64,000 bases of DNA, taken from NCBI GenBank assembly GCA_023105745.1, contig JALGQZ010000004.1:9884451-9948450 (forward strand), read 5' to 3'. Origin of the DNA: Austropuccinia psidii. Its lineage: Eukaryota; Basidiomycota; Pucciniomycetes; Pucciniales; Sphaerophragmiaceae. This document shows positions 46,138-57,519 of this stretch, piece after piece; the stretch's first letter is position 1, and each line of letters begins with the position of its first letter. Under the pieces are notes generated by a model. That model saw only the letters and a list, made by a program, of their open reading frames with translations. It had not been told where the DNA came from and ran no database searches. Made by a program: the position numbers and the translations under genes.

Positions 46138-48164
46138 TGTAAGGTTTGACTACGAAACAATAAGTAAAAATTACTAATTTATTACTTATTGTACTCTGAA
46201 TGTCCTTATAGTTGAAATAAATAAGATTGAAATAATAATAATAATAAAGAAATATTATTATTATGGCGTAAAAATATTATATTATTAAATAAATATAATA
46301 ATATAATTAATATTATATGAAATTATAATATTATAAATAATATATTAATATAAAATAATTAATATATTATAAAGCTCTTTATTATTGTTACCAACAAATA
46401 ATAAAGGCGTAAAAAATTGTTTTTTATTAATAAAAAACAATTAATAACAATAATATTACTAATATTAAAGTTATGAATTAATATAAATACTATTTATATT
46501 AATTAAAGAATTATTAAAAGAGTAATAATAGAGAAATTATTATAATAAGAGAAAATAACCTACTTTTAACACTTAATATAATAATTTTGAAGTATTTTAC
46601 GCCAAAAAATATAAATACAACCTTTTCAAATTGTATTTACAATAAAAATAAAGAAAATTACAAATTATTCTGGATTTTTACGTGGAAATGAGTTATTAGA
46701 GAGATTTTTTAACAAAAACAATTAAATAAATGATTTAATCACGTCAAAAGAGTTGATTATAGCAAGGTGGTCTTTGGTCTTTAATAATATAACAGTTTTA
46801 TATATAAAGAATAAAGAAATTACCTTTGATTTAATTGATTTAATGTTTTTGATGCGTCTGAGGGGAAAACAGAGTAAAAAGAGCTCTATTTATAGTAAAT
46901 ACCTCCCTCCTAGAGTCCAACAGGCTTCTAGTAGACGTGTACTGATCATATCCACTGGAATTGATCAATATTTTAAGGTTTGAGGGTGATTACATCATGA
47001 TCAAACCATATTACATCATTATTACACCATTATTTAGAGTTATCACTATAACTCTAAGTGTGATGACATCAGAGGCTTGGCAGAACCCCAAATTTCGTGG
47101 ATTTTATTAGTTTTAATCATAAACTAATAGTATTCACCAGTTTTATCACTATTAAGACTGTTAAACTTAATTTAAGGTTACAGTATGTGATCATAACAGC
47201 TCAATTTAAGCTCAAACTTTGATCCTCAATAACTTTTAAGGTTTTCACGCTACAGCAATTCAGAGAGTGAATTCTGATAGCCTGACATAACCTTATTATG
47301 CTGCCAAGAGCTTTTCATTACATCATCAAAACTCTAATTTTGATGATTTTTCTTGTAACTCATCTTTTCTGTCGAAATTCAATATTTTAAACTTCAAACC
47401 TTGATTTCAGGGGGTTATACCCTGAATTTAATAATAAAAATTACATCATTCTTCACGAATGAACTAGGAGAATCTAACTGTGTACTTTTTTCTAAGTTTG
47501 GAACACTTTCACAACAAAGTGGTCAACAGCTCTGTTGATTTTTATCAATAATTCATCATAGGTTTTAACCTTGTTTATAATTTGTAAAATAAAGTTCATA
47601 TCTGTGTTTTTACAGTAATTACGTGGTAACTTTATTTTTGGTTCATCATTCTATCATGTATAGTTTAGAAGATATTAGCTATGATCCTTGAATATATGCG
47701 TTGACCAAAAAAGTGCATATATTCAGGATAATTCCTTAAGTATTAACATTGGAAATTAGCTTATTAATTGTTTTATATGTGGAATTTTGTGGGGAATCCA
47801 CTGGTACAATTTATTTCACATGTTGTTTCATTAGTTTCTGAGATAAATAAGTTTTTATGTTTTTTATAAGGTATTGTACCTTATAACTCCTTAAATATTG
47901 GCTTTACAGATATGCCATAAAAATAGTATATGTGTATTTTTCCATGGGGAATCCAATGGTATAATTTATTTCACATGTTCATTCATTGGTTTTTAAGTTA
48001 AACCAATTTTAGTACCAATTTATGGTATTTTTTGTATATTTGAGTAATTATTTTTAGTGTATAATTATTCTAATTAATTTTAATATAATTATATTAAAGG
48101 TATAATTATTCTGAGTATTTTTTGTGACCTTATTGGGTATGTGGTCATATCTCAAAGGCTCACA
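46138..48164 (-). repeat. 5' LTR of element C
   Basis: 2027 bp, TGTGAGCC at 48164 to CAAACCTTACA at 46138 on the minus strand. A possible promoter stretch is near 46870-46900 (CTATAAATAGAGCTC on the minus strand). Confidence 0.94.
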
Positions 48165-48978
48165 GTGGAGGTTCATCATGGATTGTTTCATTGAGTATGG
48201 GGGGGCTTTCAGTATGCAGAGGTTGATTATCAATATGGCCCACTTCAACATTAATCATTTCATCACCCTGATCCCGGGAATTGTTTGCAGCTTCAAAGGT
48301 ACAGCATTTTTTGTTTGTTTTTTTGGTGGCATGTATATTTGGTCTTTTTCCTAATCCTTTTCCTGGAAATCCAATTACCACTCGAGATCCTTCAGGTAGA
48401 GATTCTCCCACCTCCACACCTGCCTATATATTGTAAGCAGCCATTTTGACGTTTTTGTATTGAATTAGTAATGGAATTACGGTTCAAATCCATTTTGAGG
48501 AGGCTCATTGCTTCAGAAATCTTTTGATGCACATAATCAGGAATCTTGCTATTGTTTTGAATTTTTTTGAGCCTTGGGATTGTTTGAGCAATGTTTGAGA
48601 CAAATTGTTCCTTGGGTATAATTTCCACCTCCCCCTGAAAATTACATCATCTTGCCCAGCATCTTCTGTCGGTGCACAAGGTTCAACAGTCTTTTCCTTC
48701 TCATAGCTTTCAAAACTCGGTTTCTGAGGGCGTGGAGGCTGAGCTGAAATAAAGGCTATGACAAAAGTCTCAGCTTTGGAGAGAATACAAATGTTAAAGA
48801 TAAATCTATGCTCACATTCCAGAAGAACTAGTGGATCTGGATTACTTTCATGTGCCAGACTCTCTACTTCAATTCCTAATTCATGACTACTGACCATATC
48901 AGAGAATTAACTTCCACTCTCTGGGGCTGAAGTTGTTTGTTCATGGAATTCAGTTGAATTTGCCAGGGTTTGGGGCAT
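48165..48978 (-). pseudogene. N-terminal part of the Tet-like dioxygenase gene, cut by C
   Basis: Possible start ATG 48978 (MPQTLANSTEFHEQTTSAPE), soon followed by a stop, so exon borders or decay intervene. Open pieces are 48897-48820 (ELGIEVESLAHESNPDPLVL), an intron-like gap (GTGAGC..TTTCAG, ~48815-48746), then AQPPRPQKPSFESYEKEKTV. Next come 48628-48430 (KEQFVSNIAQTIPRLKKIQN) and 48417-48165 in another frame (VGESLPEGSRVVIGFPGKGL ... HTESPPILNETIHDEP), the last being the first unit of the 16-residue repeat. The region looks disordered and acidic, like a linker. Assignment to the same gene as 24172-27498 rests on the repeat continuing on both sides of C. Function of this part is unknown. 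Confidence 0.5.
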
Positions 48979-49720
48979 AGCGGGGTTAGTTTATGAAGTA
49001 AATAGATGGTGACGAGTTGATTGATAACCTGATTGAAAATTGTAGAAAAAAAAGATCAAAATTGAAGGAAAAAGGCGGGAGTTCTGAAAGTGGTGGAAGT
49101 AAAATAAGCTCAAGATCACTGATTCTTTGTTAGTTAATATCAATATTAAAGAATTTTGGAAAGCTTTAAAGAAGTTAAATATCAATTTAGATCAGTTCAA
49201 TAGTTAGTGAATATTCTAGAAAAAACATTTTGGAACCACAAGCTCACCAAAAGAAACCTGCCCATCAACAGCCTTGGAACCTTCCATCAATGTTTATTGA
49301 ACTTGTCATGGATTTTCAAAATATATTTTGTCGGGAAATTCAAAGAGCTGATGTGTTGCAAATTATTTCATCTCATTCAAATGAAATCACTTCCCTGTGA
49401 GAAATTGAATAAAGTTGACTAGTGAGAAACCTATTAAAGTCAACTTTTGAACTATTCAATGCTCATGAGATAAGGACTAAGCAAAGTGTTCCACTTGAAT
49501 GATATGAAATAAAATGGTTTTGTTGGGGAAACAGAAGATACAACTTGGGTATTAAATAGTCCACTTATTAGGTTTAAATTTGTGAGCCTCATGATTCAAA
49601 CCCTAACCACAACATTGTGAATATACCTACCAATTTCCCCCCAGAACCTGTTGGCAGAGATGGCCACTCAGCATATCTCCCTGATTGCTTTCATCATGTA
49701 CCCCAACAAGCCACCGTACC
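48979..49720. other. Upstream region of the Tet-like gene, no gene seen
   Basis: AT-rich sequence with no convincing coding frame on either strand. It probably holds the promoter of the Tet-like gene. Confidence 0.4.
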
Positions 49721-49740
49721 TGAGAATAAGGATGGTAAGT

Positions 49741-50530
49741 GGCGGAGGGAGGATTAGGCATAAGGGGGGTTGAGGGTGGTGTCAGAGGCATATCTTGAGG
49801 GCTCCGCGGGAGCAGCAGAGAAGAAAAGGCAGGGGTGATGAGGGCGGAGATGGGGGGCAGCATCGTAGTCTCATCTTGAGGGGGCTGCAGGAGTGTAAGG
49901 ATCAGGCCAGTGTGAGGGGGATGTTGGAGGCATGTTGGGAGGACACTGCAAGCATAAGGATGGTAAGCAGCGTTGGACGCATGTCGGGCGGGCACTATAT
50001 GAGCGTAAGGATGGTAAGCAACATTTCAGGCATGTTGGGAAGGCACTATACAAGAGTAAGGATGGTAAGCGGTGTCGGAGGCATGTCGGGAGGTCACTGC
50101 AAGCATGAGGATGGTAAGCGGCATCAGAGGCATGTAGGGAGGTCACTGCAAGCATAAGGATGGTAAGAGGAGTCGGACGCATGTTGGGAGGGAACTGCAA
50201 GCGTAAGGATGGTAAGCAGTGTCGGAGGTATGTCTGGCAGGCACTATACAAGCGTAAGGATGGTAAGTGGTGTCAGAGGCATGTCAGGAAGGCACTCCAC
50301 GAGCGTAAGGATGGTAAGCAGTGTCAGAGGAATGTTGGGTGGGTGCGAGGAGGCGTAAGGGGGGGTGAGGGAGGTGTTGGAGGCATAACTTGAGGGCCCT
50401 GCAGCAGCATAAGGATTGTAAGCCAAGGAGAAGATGAGGTGGGGATGGGGAAGCATAAGGAGTGGTGAGGGCAGTGTTGGAGTCTCATCTGGAGGGGGGT
50501 GCGGGCGCCTAAGCATGCTAAGCATTGGAG
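49741..50530. repeat. GC-rich 48-51 bp minisatellite with flanking duplicate
   Basis: Between about 49925 and 50340 lie eight to nine imperfect units, mostly 48-51 bases, of the type GCGTAAGGATGGTAAGCAGT + GTCGGAGGCATGTCGGGAGG + CACT. A diverged segment of about 180 bases (GGCATAASTTGAGGG..GTAAGGAT) flanks the array on both sides (about 49741-49920 and 50340-50520). Open frames through it are repeat artefacts. It retains many CpG sites. The core CAAGCGTAAGGAT is shared with the 38-39 bp minisatellite. Confidence 0.85.
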
Positions 50531-50699
50531 AGGATTAGGCGGGGAGGCCAAAGCCACCCAAGCATGAGAATAGGAATGGTAAAGGGGTGAGATGACCAGG
50601 CAGTGGGGCAGAAGTCTTCTAATGCACCAATATGGGCATGCAAAACTGCTGGGTAGCACCATGAGGTGTAATTACCCAAACATTGCGAATAGTGTGGAA

Positions 50700-50892
50700 A
50701 TGGGTTTAGGCTTTGAGTGACATTCTCATGTGACACATGTGACAATTGACGTTGTCTTGACGCAGACATGACGTGACCCACTAAATCCAGTGACTATAAA
50801 GTGACACTAACCCGACTGAAGCAAGATTTTAAACTGACCGCTGTGTGACGTGAAGTCCATCTCCAACGATTGAAACAAGATTCGCCCTGCTG
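50700..50892 (-). repeat. Right terminal inverted repeat and subterminal repeats
   Basis: From 50892 on the minus strand CAGCAGGGCGAATCTTG mirrors the left end. Inside it lie many GTCAC/CGTCA words (about 50860-50700: CGTCACAC, GTGTCAC, AGTCACTG, GGTCACGTCATG, CGTCAAG, TGTCACATG), a subterminal repeat field. Flanked by TCT at 50893-50895. Confidence 0.72.
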
Positions 50893-51160
50893 TCTGGCTT
50901 CAGTTGGTTTGATTTGCCTAGATATGAAGCATATGGGTCCGTCCAAAGGTTTATCAGTGATAATCTGGACTTGATGAAGTGGAGCACCCAGCCCATCTGC
51001 TGATGAATCAATATAAAGCCTAAAAGCCACCTTAAAGTCTGGAATCAGTAAGAGTGGAGCAGTGGTTAAGGGTTTTCTTGAAGATTCAAAGGCTTTGCCT
51101 CTGTCAACAGTCATTGAAAATACTGTGTCTTTGTCAAATAATTCATAGAGAGGTCTTGAT
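50893..51160 (-). pseudogene. pol: Old gypsy pol fragment F, RT/RNase H (left half)
   Basis: Encodes the end of RT and the start of RNase H ([30 protein letters not shown]). Over this stretch it differs from A by roughly one base in five. From about 51160 onward the same reading direction matches A at about 95%. The jump marks a recombination junction. The protein stops being gypsy exactly at the inverted repeat end (50892). Its continuation, equally diverged, is at 5972-6422. Confidence 0.75.
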
Positions 51161-54100
51161 ATGGATGCAAAATCTTTAATGTGTTGCCTGTAATATGCTG
51201 AAAAACCTAAGAATGACTGAATTTCCTTTTTATTCTGAGGCATGGTTTTTAGCAATACTGCTGCAACTTTGTTTTTGTCAATTCCAAGGGACAAACCAGA
51301 TACAACATGTCCTAGTGCATTAAGTTCTTTAAATCCAAAATGGCATTTCTTCAAGGAGATTTTCATGTTTACTGATTCAATTTTTGTCAAAACTCTGGAC
51401 AATCTGTACATGTGCTCTTCCAAAGTCTTGGAACAGACAATAATTTCATCAATATAAATGATTAACCATCCCTCTGAGAGTTCTTCAGGGAAGATTTCAT
51501 TCATCATTATTTGGAAGTGTGAAGGTCCATTTTTGATACCAAAGGGCATCCTCAAGTATTCATACACTCCACAATGAACAATAATTCTCAAGTATTTTCT
51601 TGCTCTTGGTGTCACCACATTTTGATGGAATCCTTTAAGGGCATCCATAATGGTTATATACACTGCTTGAGATATTTGAGTAAGGGCAATTTGGATTTTT
51701 GGTATTGGGTATCTGTCTGGAACAGTGTAAGTGTTCAGACCTCTAAAGTCCCTAACCATTCTGGATTTTCCGTTATTCCACGCCACTATGACTGGTGTAG
51801 TTATTCCTACTTCTTCATTGTGGCCTACTTTTCTTATTACACCAAGGTCCAGAAGTTCTTTGATCTGAATTTATAGAGCTTCTCTTGATTGTGGACTTTC
51901 TGGATAAGCAGGTCTTCTTGGGAGTGGTGGATAAGGTCTCTCAATGTTAAGAATGATGTCAACTTCATGACTAATAATTGCTCCTAGAGGTTCTTTGTCT
52001 GTAGCAAATGCTCCTCTGTGGTCATACAAAAGGGAAGAAAGTTCATTTTCTTTTTTATCAGTCAAATGAAGGCTTATTTCAGCCTCATTTGACTGTTCAG
52101 ACTTGAATTTTTCTAACTCTAAGTTGACTGGTAATACTTTGTTTACTGTAATTTGTCTTTTAAATGGTAAAAGGGCAAATTTTTGTCGCTTATTGTCTCC
52201 AATAGTAAAGTATCTGTCTTTTTTATTATGTAAATCTATCCTATACATGATTAAATAGTCATTTCCCAATCTAAAATGGGTACTAGAGCAATTTTCCATA
52301 ACAACAAATTCAACTGTGATTCTTAAATTCCCATTTATGTGTGGGAATATGACATTGGTCTCAAAGATTCCTAATTCTTTCATTGGATTACTTGCACTGT
52401 TGAACTTTATACCATCAATTGGTAACAATTGGTCTTCAAAGTTTGGTACACAAGTCTTAAGAAAAGATTTCCCAACACAAGAGCAGAAGGCTCCTGGGTC
52501 AAGAAAAAGTTTGGTGGGCTTGTTGTCAATCACCACTTCTGTTATACAGGAGTTAACAGCTGTATAACCTTTCCCTCTGTTTGGTTTTGTTTTCATAAGT
52601 TGTGAATCTTGAACTTTTGATAATTCAAGTTGACCATTGCTCAATTGTGGCAAGTGGGAATAAGATTCCATGATGTCAAAAGTGGCCTTGATATTTGCTA
52701 TATCTTTTGAAGATTCAGAAAATATGGATGACTTATCATCTGAATTGTCTTCAATTATGTCATCTTTTTCAACATCAGGTTCCTTTTCAATATTAATTTC
52801 ATTTATTTTCCCCCTTTTTGGACATTTATTAGCTAAATGGGTGGTGCTTTGGCAAATATGGCACTTTTTGACTGTATCTGCAGATTTAAACCCAACATTA
52901 TTAGAATTTTCTTTGGGGTTTTTGTCCACAGAATCTTTCCGAGGTGTATTAAAACTTGTTTCAAGATTCACCCTACTACAACCAGTTTTTGTTCTGGTGG
53001 TTACTTCTAATATATTGATAATATGCTCTGCTGAAGATTGTTCCGTAGTCCTGCTTTTTATAGCATGCTCTAAGTCACCTCCACATTGTCTCAGAATTTT
53101 CCTATGGATCATAAATTCTGACATGTCTGGATATAATGCTGTTAATCTGTCTTTTTGTTGGCAAAACCATGGTAAAGCTTTGTCTTTATCAGCATTAAAT
53201 TTGGCAGATTCAAAGGCTGTTTCAACAAACCTCCAAGCATCATTTGCCCATTTGTTGATGATTTGGGTTTTCCACCAAGTCCAACTCTGGTGTCCATGTG
53301 CTTGTGTTATTTTGATGTACCATCTGTGGCTGATCTGGTAAACAAGGTGTTAAATCTTGCTGTTACCAATCTGTCTGATAATTCAAAATCTTTTTTGAAC
53401 ATGTCAATACCTCTAATGAATTCCATATGGTCATACTCTCCTTCACCACTGAAGTGAGGCCATTCTTTAAGTCTTGGAACTTCTTTCAAAAGTGCTTGGC
53501 CCATTGATTGTTCCAAGTTATGAAAAGGAGTGGATAATTCACTTTTTAACTGTGAATTATCAGGATCCAATACTTGTGGATTTGGAATTCTTGTGCCCTC
53601 ATTTTGATTCAGAGGTGTAGACATTCTTGGTAAGGTGTTCAGTTTTTTTTTTCAATGTCATTCATTTTACTGTTGCTACACCTTGGAGAATTTCTGTATT
53701 CATGTTGGAAGCCTTGTATTAAATTTATTACTTCAATGTTTTACATGTCTTCTTTATGTGTCAGTTCTTGCCATAACTTTGTCTGTCTTGTATTATCAGC
53801 AGTGACTTGATTCAATTTCATTGATAATTTTGATACTTCTTCTTCTGAAGCATCAAAACACTTTTTTGAGGCAATGGTATATGTTTTTACTTCAGTAAAT
53901 GAATTTGAAATGTAATCAAGGACTTTCTTGTTATCTGTTTTGATAATATTTATGGCTTGTTTAATTCTTGTTTCAATTATGTCATCAATATTGAATTTAG
54001 AATATTTATCTGTTAATTCTTTAATAATGGCAGATTGCTCATTTATTTTATTGTCAAAAGAATTATCATTATTGGAAATTTTAATTGTTCTTAAAACTTT

Positions 54101-54902
54101 TTCAAAACACATAAGTGTTTCATTAATTTGGCAAAGACTCAGGTTGTTTGTTTTAATGTTGTTACAAATGGTTTCATTTTTATCAGAAAGATGTTTTTTC
54201 ACGTCATTTATAGCATCATACAACTCTGGGATGGAATAAAATATATCAGAAATCATTTCTGGAAGCTTAATCTGGCTTCCTCCTTCTTCTGTAATTCCAT
54301 CATGGTTCTGGCCATCTGAAATACATTTTCCATGGCATCCTGCTGAATCTTTGGAATTCTGTATCCTTGGCTGTAAGGTTTTGGGGCTGGTGCCTCCCCT
54401 TTGCCCTTGTTTGGAACTTATGGCTGTTATTTCACGTTGGAATTGCTGGTGCTGGCCACTGGGGTTGTTTTTGGCACTGGTTTGGGTGGTGGAGGGTTGT
54501 TTTTCCTCCATTGTAGTGTCAACAGCATAATTTTTTTCTTCTCCATCAATGGATGCCATCCATTGAGGAATTTGCAAGTGTTGGGATGGCCCAGGAATTT
54601 TTTCACAGTTAGGTAAGAATTCATGCAATTCTTCCACAGGTCTGCAAGGATCTGGTACTCCTTGAATTGAAGTGCATTGTTGTATGCACTGTGGCTGGCT
54701 TTGTATATGTCCACAGAGGCTTGTTGTGGCGGTTTCAGCTCTTTTTGAAGGTAAAATGGTATTATCAGCTTCAGAATGAGCCATTTTAGTTGTTTGGAAG
54801 TCATCAACTGACCCTTTTCCTTCTGTACCTGATTGGCCTCTGCCATAATCACGTCTATTACCTTTCTGGGAGCTGCTTGAGGGGTTATAGCTGGCTCCTG
54901 AC
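51160..54902 (-). pseudogene. gag-pol: Gag and partial Pol of A-prime
   Basis: Pieces at 54784-53741 (Gag N-terminus and coiled region), 53624-53307 (Gag core), 53124-51871 ([14 protein letters not shown] knuckle, [10 protein letters not shown] protease, ILGN-type region mutated to [11 protein letters not shown]) and 51786-51160 (RT with YIDEIIVCSK). Shifts lie near 53730, 53645 and 53310, and there is a stop near 51870. The RT active site lacks the second Asp, as in A, so the defect predates the duplication. Confidence 0.85.
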
Positions 54903-55164
54903 CTGGTTGAAGGAATAATTATGGTTAAAAAGGCTTAAAATAGTAATTTTACGTCAAAAAACTTACTATTGGCCAAATCTTTGGCTTGCTGAAGAGTATT
55001 ACTTATGTCCAAGTCAATCAATTCAGAAGATATTGGTTCAGGTTGGCTATTATGAGTCACAATAACAGTACTATTATGGTCTGAATTAATAGTACTCGCA
55101 GGAATAATGCTGGTGACTGTTGAGGCTGTTTCAATGTTTTCTTGTCTTACCACATTGTCAGACA
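54427..55164 (-). pseudogene. Spliced accessory frame of A-prime
   Basis: Exon 1 is 55164-54967 (198 nt). The intron is 54966-54903 (64 nt, GTAAGT..ACCAG). Exon 2 runs from 54902 to a stop at 54427 ([20 protein letters not shown] ... MNSYLTVKKFLGHP). Exon sizes match A and B. Truncated before the YRIPK..MART end seen in B. Confidence 0.5.
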
Positions 55165-55388
55165 CTAAAATTAATGAAAAAACCAATTATTTAAGTAAAA
55201 ACAGGATATTTCAAAAAGAAATAAAAATATAAGCCTCACTTATAATATGAAAAAAATTATTTTTTATGGGTTTTTTTGAATTATAAGTATTTTTCATATG
55301 TTTTTAAATTTTTCAATATAAGAAAAAAAGATTTAAAAAGAGTAAAAAAAATATGTCACAGGTAAATTATCACTGCTGGGCCCCCAAA

Positions 55389-57187
55389 TGTAAGGTGTGG
55401 ATATGGAACTTTGATTAAAAATCAAGTACTTTTCCTGTCCTCAAAATTTGTATAAAATAAAATTCAATTAAGAATAGTAAGAAATATTATCTTTAAGAGA
55501 AAACACGCCAATTTTATTGTTTATAACTTTATTAGTATAAAACAATAATATTATAAAAATTTATTGTTTTACCAACAATAAAAATTTATCCAAAAAATAC
55601 TCTACAAGAGATATTTTAAGGCTACAAAAGAAATTTCTTCAAGAGCAATTTCAATTGGAATTAATTGAGCAATGAACTGCAAGCAATTAACTAAAGAACA
55701 GAGTCTTTAAAAATAATATTGAGGAGAAAAAACGCCATAAAGTGACCAGAGTCAATTTGGAAACAAAGTGACAAAGTTAACAGTGATGAAAGATGCTTTA
55801 ATTCACTTTTGGGGTGGTTCAGGGGTAGAAATGATTATAAAAGTTACAAACAATGATTATAATAATTTTTTCACGTGGTTAAAAGGATTAAAATGATTTA
55901 AAAATGGTGGTTGGAATCTCTTATTGATTGGTTTAACAATGTTTAAACTAATTATAAAAGGAAAAGATTCTAACATGAAGAGAAAAGTGGGGCAAAGAAG
56001 ACATTCTTTTATAGCCATCAATTCTCTTACTCCAAAAGTAAGATTTACTCTTGTCAGTCGTGAAAAAAATTCTGACAACAGAAAAGCCAATTATGGCATC
56101 ATTGAACCCTGATTTAGACCAAAAAGCGCTGGTTTAAGCCATTTTTAGCCTTTTTAGACCCTTAAATCAGCCATTACTATAGCAATACCTGGTCTAGAGC
56201 CTTCAAAACACGTCAGAATGTGTGTCAGAGGCGTATAAACTAGTAAAAGATTCTTTTACTATGATTTTTTTATGTTAAGGGTAGTTTTACCCTCTTGGCA
56301 ACAGCTAAAACTACCCCAGTTGGTATCAAAACCTCATCATCAATTGAGTCCACAGACCCTGTAACTCAATTCCAGGCCAAAAGTGATGACCTTTTGCGTA
56401 AATTTTGACATCCCACGCCTGTCAGCAAGGATTTTGGGGGTCTAGCTCCCCCTTAGAGCTGGAGTTCCTTTTCCCCCCCAAATTTAATCTTTCCAATTTA
56501 TTTTTCCTTTAATTCCTCATCATGTATTATACTTATAATTTACATATGTAATTCAATTCAATTGTACAGTACAATACAGTAATAATTGATACCTCATATG
56601 TAAATCAAAGTTCACTTATGTAATACACGCGCACATTTTGACATTTCAATTGAATTCAATTGAAAATACTTCAATTCCTCATAACTTCTAAGCTAAACAC
56701 AACACCTCAATTTTAACACAAAAATTGATGGTTAACACCACATGTGGTGTGAATTAAATTAAGGTTTTGAGGATTTTCAACTTTTGTATTGAAAATACTA
56801 AAAACTTAATTTAAGCTTATTTAGAGTTGAGCTACAAGAATTTCACTCAGAGGTGCCCCCACCTAATTTTTTATGAGGAATCCAATGGTGAAATGATTTT
56901 TATATGTTTATTTAATGGATAAAAAGCTATAAGAATTTTTATTTGACTTTTTTCCAAATTTGTTTATTTTTTCACAATTTTGTTAAAATTTCATTTTTAC
57001 TTAATTTTTTCAAGTATAAATGTAATTTTATACTTACAAAATTTAATGTATTTTTATTAATAAATTGTAATTAATTTTATATTTATATTTTTATTTTTAT
57101 TTAAATAATATCAATTTTATTTATATTAATATGTTATTTCTGTATTTGTGGTCTTTTGGGTATATGAAATTACCTCTAAGGCTCACA
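55389..57187 (-). repeat. 5' LTR of A-prime
   Basis: About 1.8 kb, TGTGAGCC at 57187 to CACCTTACA at 55389. Next to target bases GCAAT (57188-57192), the reverse complement of ATTGC. Confidence 0.93.
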
Positions 57188-57396
57188 GCAATGCTCAAGC
57201 AGGTTAGCAAAAACAATGTGGCAAAAAAGCCACGGCTCATGTGAAACTGGTGAGAGAGTGGGCTATTAAATCAGGGATTTTAATACAATCTCATCCCATT
57301 CAGAAGAATGAGGGAGTGTGGATGCATCTGGGAGTTAGAGGGTCATTGGAGAATAGGGGTGTGGTAAAGCGCAGTACTGCATACACCTGGTTTTGA
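57188..57396 (+). pseudogene. C-terminal tail of the Tet-like gene (right-arm copy)
   Basis: Counterpart of 13935-14142: Q-C-S-S-R-L-A-K-T-M-W-Q-K, then an extra A in an A-run shifts the frame. No upstream part of the gene exists next to it, since A-prime is truncated into F. Confidence 0.55.
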
Positions 57397-57519
57397 TGGG
57401 TTGGAATTGGGGAGATAGGGTGGTTCACATGAAAAAGGGGTGAAATGTATTATTTACAGTGGCATTCCATCTTATGCTTGTCCTGGTTTGTTGCTCTTGT
57501 CCAGGATCCCGATTCTTCA

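Larger units (their letters stand above)
27499..48164 (-). mobile_element. Ty3/gypsy retrotransposon C, split by B
   Basis: The LTRs at 48164-46138 (5') and 29525-27499 (3') are 2027 bp each. The perfect 5-bp target duplication is GTGGA (27494-27498 and 48165-48169). Without B it is about 10.6 kb. I noticed roughly a dozen LTR differences, nearly all transitions, so it is a recent insertion. Gag, protease and pol are of the same lineage as A/B but clearly diverged. It sits in the 16-residue repeat region of the Tet-like gene, in the same orientation. Confidence 0.95.
6423..50892. mobile_element. Giant CACTA-like DNA transposon with nested retrotransposons
   Basis: The ends are inverted: CACCAGGGCAAATCTTG at 6423 on the plus strand and CAGCAGGGCGAATCTTG at 50892 on the minus strand. 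Similarity continues for about 48 bases at roughly 80%. Both flanks carry TCT. Removing 6423-50892 and one TCT restores a continuous gypsy pol sequence (CCATATCT+GGCTTCAG) that matches intact element B near 36575. A 3-bp duplication with CACNA-like termini and a Tnp2-like transposase inside points to the CACTA (En/Spm) superfamily. Subtracting nested A and C(+B) leaves about 13.8 kb. Cargo is a Zn(II)2Cys6 pseudogene, a Tet-like dioxygenase gene and two minisatellites. A KDZ-type assignment is the main alternative. Confidence 0.8.
51160..57187 (-). mobile_element. Gypsy A-prime, truncated inverted copy of element A
   Basis: 5' LTR (57187-55389), leader, gag and pol up to the RT connection domain, on the minus strand, equivalent to 14143 to about 20220 of A. 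It shares A's private lesions, for example Gag ATG changed to ATT (about 54916-54914) and YIDE in RT. It also sits at the same target site (ATTGC next to TCAAGC), so it is a duplicate of the A insertion and not an independent one. No 3' LTR is present. Confidence 0.9.

Noticed and set aside
49795..50393. Open frames on both strands of the GC-rich region
   Set aside because: They run through a tandem repeat whose units are often multiples of three, so frames stay open by repetition. Composition is repetitive and unlike a folded protein.
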